Assembly (NCBI GenBank): GCA_963801985.1 | Contig: CAWDGV010000003.1 | Coordinates: 186,001 to 250,000 of the forward strand | Source of the DNA: JABDQZ01 sp963801985 | Lineage (GTDB): Bacteria > Pseudomonadota > Gammaproteobacteria > Chromatiales > Chromatiaceae | Direction: 5' to 3' | DNA: 64,000 nucleotides | Part shown: positions 10,610 through 17,009 of the stretch, piece after piece | How positions within the stretch are numbered: the stretch's first letter is position 1 | Layout of the letters: each line of letters starts with the position of its first letter | Notes under the pieces: model-generated | The model's database searches: none | The model's input: the letters and a program-made list of their open reading frames with translations, nothing else | Told to the model about the DNA's origin: nothing | Position numbers and translations under genes: made by a program

Positions 10610-11041
10610 TTAAACGCCCTCCACATCAAGACCCATACTGCGCGCTGTGCCCGCAATTGTTCTGACAGCAGCGTCCATATCGCTTGCAGTCAAATCCGGT
10701 TCTTTCATTTTCGCAATTTCTTCAAGCTGGTCGCGGGACACCTTGCCAACTTTATCCTTGTTAGGCACACCGCTACCTTTCTGAATACCCGCAATCTTCT
10801 TCAACAGAACTGAAGCTGGCGGAGTTTTCATCGTGAAAGTGAACGAACGATCTGCGTACACTGTTATCACAACAGGAATTGGCAGGCCCTTCTCAACATT
10901 TTGAGTCTGCGCATTAAATGCTTTACAGAACTCCATAATATTGACACCATGCTGACCCAATGCTGGACCAACGGGTGGACTTGGATTGGCCTCCTGAGCC
11001 TTTACTTGCAGCTTAATATAAGCCTGTATCTTTTTAGCCAT
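10610..11041 (-). CDS. rplK: 50S ribosomal protein L11
   Basis: Ribosomal protein of the GTPase-associated centre, needed for RelA activation. It is 143 aa, like E. coli (142). The N-terminal domain has the conserved PSPPVGPALGQHGVNIMEFC stretch, and the C-terminal rRNA-binding domain ends at ARSMGLDVEG. It is first of the rplKAJL genes, with a gap of 108 bases after nusG. That leader contains a small CAGGA/TCCTG hairpin on the minus strand that could matter for regulation but is too weak to call. Confidence 0.98.
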   Translation of the reverse strand: MAKKIQAYIKLQVKAQEANPSPPVGPALGQHGVNIMEFCKAFNAQTQNVEKGLPIPVVITVYADRSFTFTMKTPPASVLLKKIAGIQKGSGVPNKDKVGKVSRDQLEEIAKMKEPDLTASDMDAAVRTIAGTARSMGLDVEGV

Positions 11042-11149
11042 GAATATCTCCCATGGGTACTAACGCCTCGCAGCTCCCCAATTTTTAGATACAAAAAACA
11101 CCCCTCAGCTTTTCAGGACAACAATCCTGGCTAACGAGCAGAAATTCTT

Positions 11150-11683
11150 TTAGCCCTTTTCTACCTGACCAAATTCCAGCTCAACCGGAGTTGAACGTCC
11201 AAAAATCAGTACTGATACCTTAATCCGGCTTTTGTCATAGTCCACTTCTTCAACGACTCCGTTAAAGTCATTAAACGGACCATCAATAACGCGAATCACT
11301 TCACCAGGCTCGAACAGGACTTTTGGACGTGGCTTATCCACACCTTCCTGTACGCGCTGCAGAATTGCATCCGCTTCTTTTTCAGTAATTGGCGCAGGAC
11401 GATCGCCCGTACCACCAATAAAACCCATTACCTTGGGCACATCCTTGACCAGATGCCAGGTTTCATCGTTCATTTCCATCTGAACCAACACATAGCCAGG
11501 GAAAAACTTCCTCTCACTTTTACGCTGCTGCCCTGCGCGCATTTCCACCACTTCTTCCGTCGGAATCAGGATCTCACCAAAACTGTCCTGCATACCGGCA
11601 CGTTCAACCCGTTCTACAAGTGAACGCTTCACCTGAGCTTCAAACCCGGAATACGCATGCACAACATACCAACGTAGAGACAT
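11150..11683 (-). CDS. nusG: transcription termination/antitermination factor NusG
   Basis: Elongation factor that binds RNA polymerase and contacts Rho or ribosomal S10, 177 aa. The N-terminal NGN domain starts RWYVVHAYSGFE, and KFFPGYVLVQMEM follows. The C-terminal KOW domain (about residues 125-177) starts EPGEVIRVIDGPFNDF. It lies 5 bases after secE, in the standard secE-nusG pair. The target factor Rho is also encoded in this window. Confidence 0.98.
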   Translation of the reverse strand: MSLRWYVVHAYSGFEAQVKRSLVERVERAGMQDSFGEILIPTEEVVEMRAGQQRKSERKFFPGYVLVQMEMNDETWHLVKDVPKVMGFIGGTGDRPAPITEKEADAILQRVQEGVDKPRPKVLFEPGEVIRVIDGPFNDFNGVVEEVDYDKSRIKVSVLIFGRSTPVELEFGQVEKG

Positions 11684-11688
11684 CCCGT

Positions 11689-12066
11689 TTAACCCCCTTG
11701 TCCGGTCAGTGTTTTCACAACAGATAACAACATCATGTCAATCAACCAGAGAAAAATTCCCATCAGCAACACCACGAACATAACGATCAGGGTTGTCTGT
11801 ATAGTTTCCTGTCGCGTCGGCCATACAACCTTGCGCACTTCTGTGCGCGCATCTGCAGCAAACCTCCAGACATTTCGCCCTACGGCTGTTTGCAGCACGA
11901 TCAGCACAGCCACGACAGCCATTGCCAGCAAACCCAGCACACGCAATAACTGTGAATGATCCTCAAACAGATAAAAGCCAGCCACACCTGCTGTTAACAC
12001 CAGCAGAGCAACGATAAGCTTTACTGTATCCATTCCACTTGATTGCACTTCTACGCTGGCACTCAT
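11689..12066 (-). CDS. secE: preprotein translocase subunit SecE
   Basis: Inner-membrane clamp of the SecYEG protein export channel, 125 aa. Three hydrophobic segments (about residues 12-30, 40-62 and 92-115) show the long gammaproteobacterial form, as in E. coli; most bacteria have one segment. The conserved cytoplasmic stretch EVRKVVWPTRQET precedes the last segment. It lies directly upstream of nusG and downstream of tRNA-Trp. Confidence 0.97.
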   Translation of the reverse strand: MSASVEVQSSGMDTVKLIVALLVLTAGVAGFYLFEDHSQLLRVLGLLAMAVVAVLIVLQTAVGRNVWRFAADARTEVRKVVWPTRQETIQTTLIVMFVVLLMGIFLWLIDMMLLSVVKTLTGQGG

Positions 12067-12092
12067 CTAGCATTTCTCACTTCAAACAATTT

Positions 12093-12168
12093 TGGCAGGC
12101 CAGGAGGGACTCGAACCCCCAACTTGCGGTTTTGGAGACCGCTGCTCTACCAATTGAACTACTGGCCT
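12093..12168 (-). tRNA. tRNA-Trp (CCA)
   Basis: A complete 76-nt cloverleaf with encoded CCA. The acceptor AGGCCAG pairs with CTGGCCT, the anticodon loop reads CTCCAAA with anticodon CCA, and the T-loop is TTCGAGT. It sits between tuf and secE, a common place in Gammaproteobacteria, and is probably cut from the tuf-secE transcript. Confidence 0.97.
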
Positions 12169-12206
12169 ATTACCTGGTTTCAAGTTTCCCTTTTCAGAAA
12201 AACTCA

Positions 12207-12238
12207 AAGGCGAGCACCCTCTCTGGGCGACTCGCCTT
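12207..12238 (-). terminator. hairpin after tuf
   Basis: Perfect 8-bp arms AAGGCGAG/CTCGCCTT enclose a loop with an inner CCC/GGG pair. Read on the minus strand it is followed by TGAGTTTTT. It lies 20 bases past the tuf stop and before tRNA-Trp, so it may partly terminate the tuf transcript. Confidence 0.6.
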
Positions 12239-12258
12239 AATTAGAGTTGTATAAAAAA

Positions 12259-13449
12259 TTACTCGATAATTTTAGCAACAACACCCGCACCAACGGTACG
12301 ACCACCCTCACGAATCGCAAAGCGCAAGCCTTCTTCCATCGCAATCGGGGCAATCAACTTAACCGTCATCTTCACGTTATCACCCGGCATGACCATCTCT
12401 ACGCCTTCCGGCAGGTCACAGGCACCCGTGACATCAGTGGTACGGAAATAAAACTGTGGACGATATCCATTAAAAAACGGCGTATGACGACCACCTTCAT
12501 CTTTACTCAACACATAAACTTCTGCTTCGAAGTGCGTGTGCGGCGTAATCGAGCCCGGCTTGGCCAATACCTGACCACGCTCAACTTCCTCACGCTTGGT
12601 ACCACGCAACAAAACACCAACGTTGTCTCCCGCCTCACCCTGATCCAGCAGCTTGCGGAACATCTCAACACCTGTACAGGTTGTTGTGGTGGTGTCCTTG
12701 ATACCTACAATTTCAATCTCTTCACCAACCTTAACAACACCACGCTCAATACGACCGGTTACTACCGTTCCACGACCAGAGATCGAGAAGACGTCTTCGA
12801 TTGGCATCAGGAAGTCCTGGTCAATATCACGCTCTGGCTCTGGAATGTATGAGTCCATCGCTTCTACCAGCTTGACAACTGATGGCGCACCGATATCAGA
12901 CTGATCACCTTCCAGCGCTTTGAGCGCAGAACCAACAATGATTGGCGTGTCATCACCAGGGAATTCGTACTGATCCAGCAGCTCACGAATCTCCATCTCA
13001 ACCAGTTCCAACAGCTCTTCATCGTCAACCATGTCCGCTTTGTTCATGTAAACAACGATGTAAGGAACACCAACCTGACGTGACAGCAGGATGTGCTCAC
13101 GCGTCTGCGGCATGGGGCCGTCAGCTGCCGAACAGACCAGGATCGCTCCGTCCATCTGTGCCGCACCGGTAATCATGTTCTTGACGTAGTCAGCATGTCC
13201 CGGGCAGTCAACGTGTGCGTAGTGACGCTTCGCTGATTCATATTCAACGTGTGACGTCGCAATCGTGATACCACGCTCTCTTTCTTCCGGCGCATTATCA
13301 ATCTGATCAAACGCTTTCAACTCACCACCGTGGGTCTCGGCCATTACTTTCGTCAAGGCCGCTGTCAACGTCGTCTTACCGTGGTCAACGTGACCAATCG
13401 TACCTACGTTCACATGCGGTTTGGTTCTTTCGAATTTTTCCTTAGACAT
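12259..13449 (-). CDS. tuf: elongation factor Tu
   Basis: GTPase that delivers aminoacyl-tRNA to the ribosome. The open frame extends upstream to 13590 into tRNA-Thr, but the true start is ATG at 13449, giving MSKEKFERTKPHVNVGTIGH and 396 aa, the family length. G-motifs are intact: GHVDHGKT (19-26), DCPGH (near 81) and NKAD (near 136). It follows tRNA-Tyr-Gly-Thr as in the E. coli tufB operon, and one promoter before tRNA-Tyr probably drives them all. Only this tuf copy is in the window. Confidence 0.99.
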   Translation of the reverse strand: MSKEKFERTKPHVNVGTIGHVDHGKTTLTAALTKVMAETHGGELKAFDQIDNAPEERERGITIATSHVEYESAKRHYAHVDCPGHADYVKNMITGAAQMDGAILVCSAADGPMPQTREHILLSRQVGVPYIVVYMNKADMVDDEELLELVEMEIRELLDQYEFPGDDTPIIVGSALKALEGDQSDIGAPSVVKLVEAMDSYIPEPERDIDQDFLMPIEDVFSISGRGTVVTGRIERGVVKVGEEIEIVGIKDTTTTTCTGVEMFRKLLDQGEAGDNVGVLLRGTKREEVERGQVLAKPGSITPHTHFEAEVYVLSKDEGGRHTPFFNGYRPQFYFRTTDVTGACDLPEGVEMVMPGDNVKMTVKLIAPIAMEEGLRFAIREGGRTVGAGVVAKIIE

Positions 13450-13529
13450 CCAACTAGTCTCCGAATTGTTAATAATAATTAAAGGTACAACAGTTGCGCG
13501 ACCAACTTGACACGCACTCGCTAAACTAC

Positions 13530-13605
13530 TGGAGCCCAGAAGCGGATTTGAACCGCCGACCTCACCCTTACCAAGGGTGTGCTCTACCAACTGAGCTATC
13601 TGGGC
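13530..13605 (-). tRNA. tRNA-Thr (GGT)
   Basis: A 76-nt gene with encoded CCA. The acceptor GCCCAGA pairs with TCTGGGC, the anticodon stem is ACCCT/AGGGT-like with anticodon GGT, and the T-loop is TTCAAAT. It is third in the tRNA-Tyr-Gly-Thr-tuf cluster. Confidence 0.97.
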
Positions 13606-13671
13606 CTAAACCGGTAAAAACTTCTAAATTAATGGCTCAACCCAGTTTTCCAAGCAAATATCCAACTATTT

Positions 13672-13745
13672 TGGAGCGGGTGATGGGAATCGAACCCACG
13701 TATTCAGCTTGGAAGGCTGAAGTTCTACCATTGAACTACACCCGC
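13672..13745 (-). tRNA. tRNA-Gly (TCC)
   Basis: A 74-nt gene with encoded CCA. The acceptor is GCGGGTG/CACCCGC, the anticodon loop CTTCCAA has anticodon TCC, and the T-loop is TTCGATT. It lies between tRNA-Thr and the repeat element that follows tRNA-Tyr. Confidence 0.97.
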
Positions 13746-13824
13746 GCAGTACTTAAATCTATCCGAGCGCTTCAACATTCTGAACCGGAATTCCCGATAC
13801 AAAACGCCCGATTCTCAATAATTA

Positions 13825-13939
13825 TGGTGGAGGGGGGAGGATTATTCGGCCTCTGGCCTCACCCTCCGGGCTGTTGCTATCGCAACATTCTCCGCCGCGT
13901 TGCGGCTTTGTCGAACCTCTACCGGCTCTCATCCTCCCC
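13825..13939 (-). repeat. tRNA-Tyr 3'-end fragment split by a 68-bp hairpin-rich insert
   Basis: Bases 13825-13843 are an exact 19-base copy of the 3' end of tRNA-Tyr (13973-13991), from CCA to the middle of the T-loop. The copy then breaks off, and 68 GC-rich bases (13844-13911) stand between GGATT and CGAACCT, which are contiguous in the real tRNA. The minus strand folds into short hairpins: GAGCC/GGTTC, GCCGC/GCGGC, GTTGC/GCAAC, CCC/GGG and GGCC/GGCC. The outer ends GGGGAGGAT and ATCCTCCCC form an inverted repeat matching the tRNA-Tyr T-arm. It is related to the two elements at the tRNA-Gln locus. Function unknown. Confidence 0.85.
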
Positions 13940-13972
13940 AAAACTAAATAAATGAGGATAAAAACCAAAACT

Positions 13973-14057
13973 TGGTGGAGGGGGGAGGATTCGAACCTCC
14001 GAAGGCTGAGCCGTCAGATTTACAGTCTGATCCCTTTGGCCACTCGGGAACCCCTCC
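13973..14057 (-). tRNA. tRNA-Tyr (GTA)
   Basis: An 85-nt class II tRNA with a long variable arm and encoded CCA. The acceptor is GGAGGGG, the anticodon loop CTGTAAA has anticodon GTA, and the T-loop is TTCGAAT. It is first of the tRNA-Tyr-Gly-Thr-tuf cluster, with a promoter just upstream. Its last 19 bases are duplicated at 13825-13843. Confidence 0.97.
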
Positions 14058-14071
14058 AGAAAAGAGGCGGT

Positions 14072-14100
14072 ATTCTCCTTAAAGGCACAAGGCATGTCAA
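14072..14100 (-). promoter_or_regulatory. promoter of the tRNA-tuf cluster
   Basis: Minus strand: a perfect -35 box TTGACA (14095-14100), a 17-base spacer and -10 box GAGAAT (14072-14077). The -10 is followed by the GC-rich stretch ACCGCC and the tRNA-Tyr 5' end about 15 bases downstream. A GC-rich discriminator is typical of stringently controlled stable-RNA promoters, so ppGpp/DksA control is inferred. Confidence 0.6.
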
Positions 14101-14150
14101 TCAAATTTAGTGCCAAAACTCATATTTAATACAATTTTTTTCACACACGC

Positions 14151-14164
14151 GTCCGCTAGCGGAC
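14151..14164. repeat. perfect 14-bp palindrome between pth and the tRNA cluster
   Basis: GTCCGCTAGCGGAC is a perfect palindrome 15 bases past the pth stop. The flanking run on the minus strand is A-rich rather than T-rich, so it does not look like a terminator for pth. On the plus strand T's precede it. Its role is unclear. Confidence 0.4.
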
Positions 14165-14178
14165 ATCTTGGTTGAAAA

Positions 14179-14757
14179 TCAGTATGAATTTAGCTCATTC
14201 ATCGCGATCTGAAATCTGCCTTCCAGCAGCTTGTCCAGCGCGCCAATGCTGCGACCAATGGCTTCCATTATTTTCTCAGCATCATCTCTGGATGGCTGCC
14301 CCAGCACATAGTTAACCACCTGCTTACTGGAACCCGGATGACCAACACCAAGCCGCAATCTCAGGAAATCCTTGGTACCGATTGCACTGATAATGTCACG
14401 CAATCCGTTATGACCCGCGTGGCCACCTCCCTTTTTCAATTTTGCACTGCCCGCATCATGATCGAGCTCATCATGAACAACCAGAATTTCCTCGGCTGAA
14501 ATTTTGTAATAATTTGCGATCGCCGCAACCGACTGACCACTGCGATTCATGAAAGTAACAGGCTTCAGCAACCAGCAATCAGTGCCACCAGAAGAGATCC
14601 GGCCGACCTCTGCAAAAAATTTTCCTTCTTTTTTAAAAGTAACACCGAAGGCACGCGCAACCTCATCCACAAACCAAAAACCAGCATTGTGCCGGGTTTG
14701 CTCGTATTCTTTACCCGGATTCCCCAGCCCCACGATCAAGCGAATTCCATCAGTCAT
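14179..14757 (-). CDS. pth: peptidyl-tRNA hydrolase
   Basis: Cytoplasmic enzyme that frees tRNA from prematurely released peptidyl-tRNA, 192 aa (E. coli 194). The signature VGLGNPGKEYEQTRHNAGF carries the catalytic His at residue 23, FMNRSGQSV has the conserved substrate-binding Asn, and VVHDELD and GGGHAGHNGLRD follow. It is downstream of rplY, separated by a bidirectional terminator. In most relatives ychF comes next; here the tRNA cluster does. Confidence 0.97.
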   Translation of the reverse strand: MTDGIRLIVGLGNPGKEYEQTRHNAGFWFVDEVARAFGVTFKKEGKFFAEVGRISSGGTDCWLLKPVTFMNRSGQSVAAIANYYKISAEEILVVHDELDHDAGSAKLKKGGGHAGHNGLRDIISAIGTKDFLRLRLGVGHPGSSKQVVNYVLGQPSRDDAEKIMEAIGRSIGALDKLLEGRFQIAMNELNSY

Positions 14758-14792
14758 GTGATTTCACCCTGAAAATGCTTCACCTAAATACA

Positions 14793-14818
14793 AAAATGGC
14801 CCGTAAACGGGCCATTTT
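14793..14818 (-). terminator. bidirectional terminator between rplY and pth
   Basis: A perfect hairpin AAAATGGCCCG-TAAA-CGGGCCATTTT lies 23 bases past the rplY stop. On the minus strand it is followed by TTTTTG. It probably ends the prs-rplY transcript and leaves pth to its own promoter. Confidence 0.85.
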
Positions 14819-14841
14819 CAAAACCAGATGCTTGCTGCCGG

Positions 14842-15474
14842 TTATTCTTCGCCAGCAGGTTCTTCTCCAGCCTCTTCTTCAGCTTCGTCCTGACCACCCT
14901 TTGCAGCAGCAATTGCAACAACTGCCAAGTCATGATCTTCACTCAGGGCAAGTTGGGGAATTTCCACGCCTTCAGGCAAGACAATATCAGAAAGATGCAG
15001 CGCATCGCCGATTTCCATGGCAGCAACATCGACCGCAATGAATTCAGGCAGATTCTGCGGCAGGCAGCTGATCTCGACATCATTGATTGAATGCGAGATT
15101 GTACCACCAGCTTTCACGCCAACAGCCTTGTCTTCATTCAGGAAGTGTAATGGAACCTGCATCTTGATTTTTTCATCAGCAAGAACACGCAGTAAATCCA
15201 GATGCAGAATAAACGGCTTGGAAGGATGACGTTGCAGATCTTTCAAAACCACATTCTGCTTCTTACCATCAACATTCAACGACAGAATATGAGAATAAAA
15301 GGCCTCATGCTCCAGGTGCTGAATTAAAACATTGTGTGCGACAGCAATCATCTGCGGGTCTTTAGCAGCCCCGTAAACAATGCCTGGTACCATTCCCGTT
15401 TTGCGCAGGCGGCGGCTCGCACCTTTCCCTGTATCGCTGCGGGAAACAGCATCAAGTTCAAAACTGATACTCAT
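14842..15474 (-). CDS. rplY: 50S ribosomal protein L25/general stress protein Ctc
   Basis: 5S rRNA-binding ribosomal protein of the long Ctc/TL5 type, 210 aa against 94 aa for E. coli L25. The L25 domain (about 1-95) contains DTGKGASRRLRKTGMVPGI, and the C-terminal TL5-type domain (about 96-190) ends in an acidic Glu-rich tail. An upstream ATG at 15501 is in frame. The ATG at 15474 is chosen because GGAG sits 7 bases before it and MSISFELDA matches the family start. It lies between prs and pth, as in Pseudomonas. Confidence 0.95.
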   Translation of the reverse strand: MSISFELDAVSRSDTGKGASRRLRKTGMVPGIVYGAAKDPQMIAVAHNVLIQHLEHEAFYSHILSLNVDGKKQNVVLKDLQRHPSKPFILHLDLLRVLADEKIKMQVPLHFLNEDKAVGVKAGGTISHSINDVEISCLPQNLPEFIAVDVAAMEIGDALHLSDIVLPEGVEIPQLALSEDHDLAVVAIAAAKGGQDEAEEEAGEEPAGEE

Positions 15475-15572
15475 AACTTTCTCCAAATAATAAAAATTCA
15501 CTGCTCATGCGACCTGAGCCAGTGACATAAAAAATTACGCCGAAGCGCAACAACAACGCCAATCCACTAAGT

Positions 15573-16526
15573 TTAATCCACAAAAAGTGAACTGACAGAT
15601 TCCTCATTATTAATGCGGCGCATCGTTTCACCCAGGATACCCGCAATACTCAACTGCCTGATTTTAGTACACTCTTTAGCCACCGGCTTAAGCGGAATCG
15701 AGTTGGACACAACCAACTCATCCAGCTGGGACGAGGTAATATTATCAACTGCAGGACCAGACAACACTGCGTGCGAACAATAGGCAACCACTTTCGCCGC
15801 ACCATGCGCCTTTAACGCATCAGCCGCTTTACACAAGGTACCAGCCGTATCGACCAGGTCATCTACCAGTACACAGGAGCGACCGTCAACATCACCAATA
15901 ATATTCATTACCTGCGACTCGTTCGCCCGTGGACGACGCTTGTCGATAATCGCCAGATCAGCATCATCAAGACGTTTGGCCAAGGCACGCGCCCTGACAA
16001 CACCACCAACATCCGGAGACACAACCATCAGGTCCGGATACTCCTGGCGCCAGACGTCATGCAACATAATCGGCGATGAGTAGATATTATCCACCGGCAC
16101 GTCAAAAAAACCCTGAATCTGGTCAGCATGCAAATCCATGGTTAACACCCGGTCCGCACCTGCTGTTCCCAGCATTTTCGCTACCAGCCTGGCCGTAATC
16201 GGCACACGCGCCGAGCGCGGACGCCTGTCCTGCCTGGCATAGCCGAAATAAGGCAAAACCGCCGTTATTCGACCAGCCGACGCACAACGCAACGCATCGA
16301 TCATCACCAGCAATTCCATCAGGTTATCGTTGGTTGGATCCGAAGTTGACTGAACCACAAAAACATCCCTGCCACGGACATTTTCCTGAATCTCAACCAT
16401 GACTTCACCGTCACTGAACTGGCCAACAATAGCCTTACCTAATGGCAAATTCAGTTTAGACACGATTTCTGAGGTCAGTTCCGGATGCGCATTCCCGGAG
16501 AAAACCATCATTCCTCTAGCCAGCAT
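15573..16526 (-). CDS. prs: ribose-phosphate pyrophosphokinase
   Basis: Makes PRPP from ribose 5-phosphate and ATP for nucleotide, His, Trp and NAD synthesis; 317 aa. The FSDGEV and ENVRGRDVFVVQS stretches, DLHADQIQGFFDVPVDN and the PRPP loop VLVDDLVDTAGT are all present. The start at 16526 has AGGAG 7 bases upstream. Its leader carries the tRNA-Gln repeats, and a short CCCTA/TAGGG hairpin with TTTTATT on the minus strand near 16567-16581 precedes the gene and could attenuate read-through from tRNA-Gln. Confidence 0.97.
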   Translation of the reverse strand: MLARGMMVFSGNAHPELTSEIVSKLNLPLGKAIVGQFSDGEVMVEIQENVRGRDVFVVQSTSDPTNDNLMELLVMIDALRCASAGRITAVLPYFGYARQDRRPRSARVPITARLVAKMLGTAGADRVLTMDLHADQIQGFFDVPVDNIYSSPIMLHDVWRQEYPDLMVVSPDVGGVVRARALAKRLDDADLAIIDKRRPRANESQVMNIIGDVDGRSCVLVDDLVDTAGTLCKAADALKAHGAAKVVAYCSHAVLSGPAVDNITSSQLDELVVSNSIPLKPVAKECTKIRQLSIAGILGETMRRINNEESVSSLFVD

Positions 16527-16582
16527 TTAATAGCTCCTGTTATCGACAGTGTCTAAAACTGATAATAAAACCCTAATAGGGC

Positions 16583-16638
16583 TCTCATCCTGCCGATAAA
16601 CATCGACGGACTATTAAAATGGCTGGGGCGGCAGGATT
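16583..16638 (-). repeat. 56-bp direct repeat, copy 1 (tRNA-Gln 3' end plus downstream flank)
   Basis: This segment and 16726-16781 are 56 bases long and differ at one position (GATAAAC versus GACAAAC). Each runs from TCTCATCCTGCC through an AT-rich spacer into the tRNA-Gln 3' end (TGGCTGGGGCGGCAGGATT). The 143-bp offset shows a tandem duplication of the tRNA-Gln 3' region. The repeat includes the inverted pair ATCCTGCC/GGCAGGAT. Confidence 0.9.
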
Positions 16639-16737
16639 ACTCGGACTTCGTCCTCACCCTGCGGGCCAGCCTCGCATGCTCGGCTGTTCGGCTCGCTGCG
16701 CGAGCTCGTCGAACCTGAGCACGGTTCTCATCCTGCC
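16620..16737 (-). repeat. tRNA-Gln 3'-end fragment split by a 71-bp hairpin-rich insert
   Basis: Bases 16620-16638 copy the 3' end of tRNA-Gln exactly to mid T-loop. Then 71 bases (16639-16709) intervene before CGAACCT. The minus strand gives hairpins GAACC/GGTTC, GCTCGC/GCGAGC, AGCC/GGCT, CCC/GGG and GGAC/GTCC. These sit at the same places as in the tRNA-Tyr copy but have different bases, and the motif GGGTGAGG is shared. The outer arms GGCAGGAT/ATCCTGCC match the tRNA-Gln T-arm. It lies directly downstream of the intact tRNA-Gln. Confidence 0.85.
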
Positions 16738-16781
16738 GACAAACATCGACGGACTATTAAAATGGCTGGGGCGGCAGGATT
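16726..16781 (-). repeat. 56-bp direct repeat, copy 2 (overlaps intact tRNA-Gln)
   Basis: Second copy of the repeat described at 16583-16638. Here the tRNA-Gln 3' end continues without interruption into the rest of the gene. Confidence 0.9.
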
Positions 16782-16837
16782 CGAACCTACGCATGCCAGG
16801 ATCAAAACCTGGTGCCTTACCGCTTGGCGACGCCCCA
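16763..16837 (-). tRNA. tRNA-Gln (TTG)
   Basis: A 75-nt gene with encoded CCA. The acceptor TGGGGCG pairs with CGCCCCA, the anticodon loop TTTTGAT has anticodon TTG, and the T-loop is TTCGAAT. It is the one intact copy at this locus, between ispE and prs as in many Gammaproteobacteria. Confidence 0.97.
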
Positions 16838-16868
16838 AAAATCTACGTCTTAAATTATCATCCTGCCT

Positions 16869-17003
16869 GGCAGGATTACTCGGACTTCGTCCTCGCCCTG
16901 CGGGCCAGCCTCGCAAACTCGGCTGTTCGGCTCGCTATGCGAGCGCGTCGAACCTACGCATGCCAGGATCAAACCTGGTGCCTTACCGCTTGGCGACGCC
17001 CCA
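16869..17003 (-). pseudogene. tRNA-Gln pseudogene split in the T-loop by a 71-bp insert
   Basis: From 17003 down to 16949 the minus strand copies the 5' part of tRNA-Gln, through the anticodon arm to TTCG of the T-loop. The anticodon loop has lost one T (TTTGAT), so the anticodon cannot be read normally. A 71-bp insert (16878-16948) related to the one at 16639-16709 follows, then AATCCTGCC. The 3' acceptor strand and CCA are absent, replaced by an inverted copy AGGCAGGAT. It should not give a working tRNA. It lies between ispE and the intact tRNA-Gln. Confidence 0.85.
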
Positions 17004-17009
17004 AATAAC

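Noticed and set aside
12259..13590. EF-Tu extended to 443 aa
   Set aside because: The extra 47 residues are translated tRNA-Thr and spacer; the 396-aa form from 13449 is the family standard.
13825..13939. CRISPR-like or attachment-site (attL/attR) reading of the tRNA-linked repeats
   Set aside because: There are no evenly spaced repeats with unique spacers, and no integrase or foreign island lies between the tRNA copies, so a prophage or island att pair is not supported.
14151..14164. Palindrome as the pth terminator
   Set aside because: No T-run follows on the minus strand; listed only as a palindrome.
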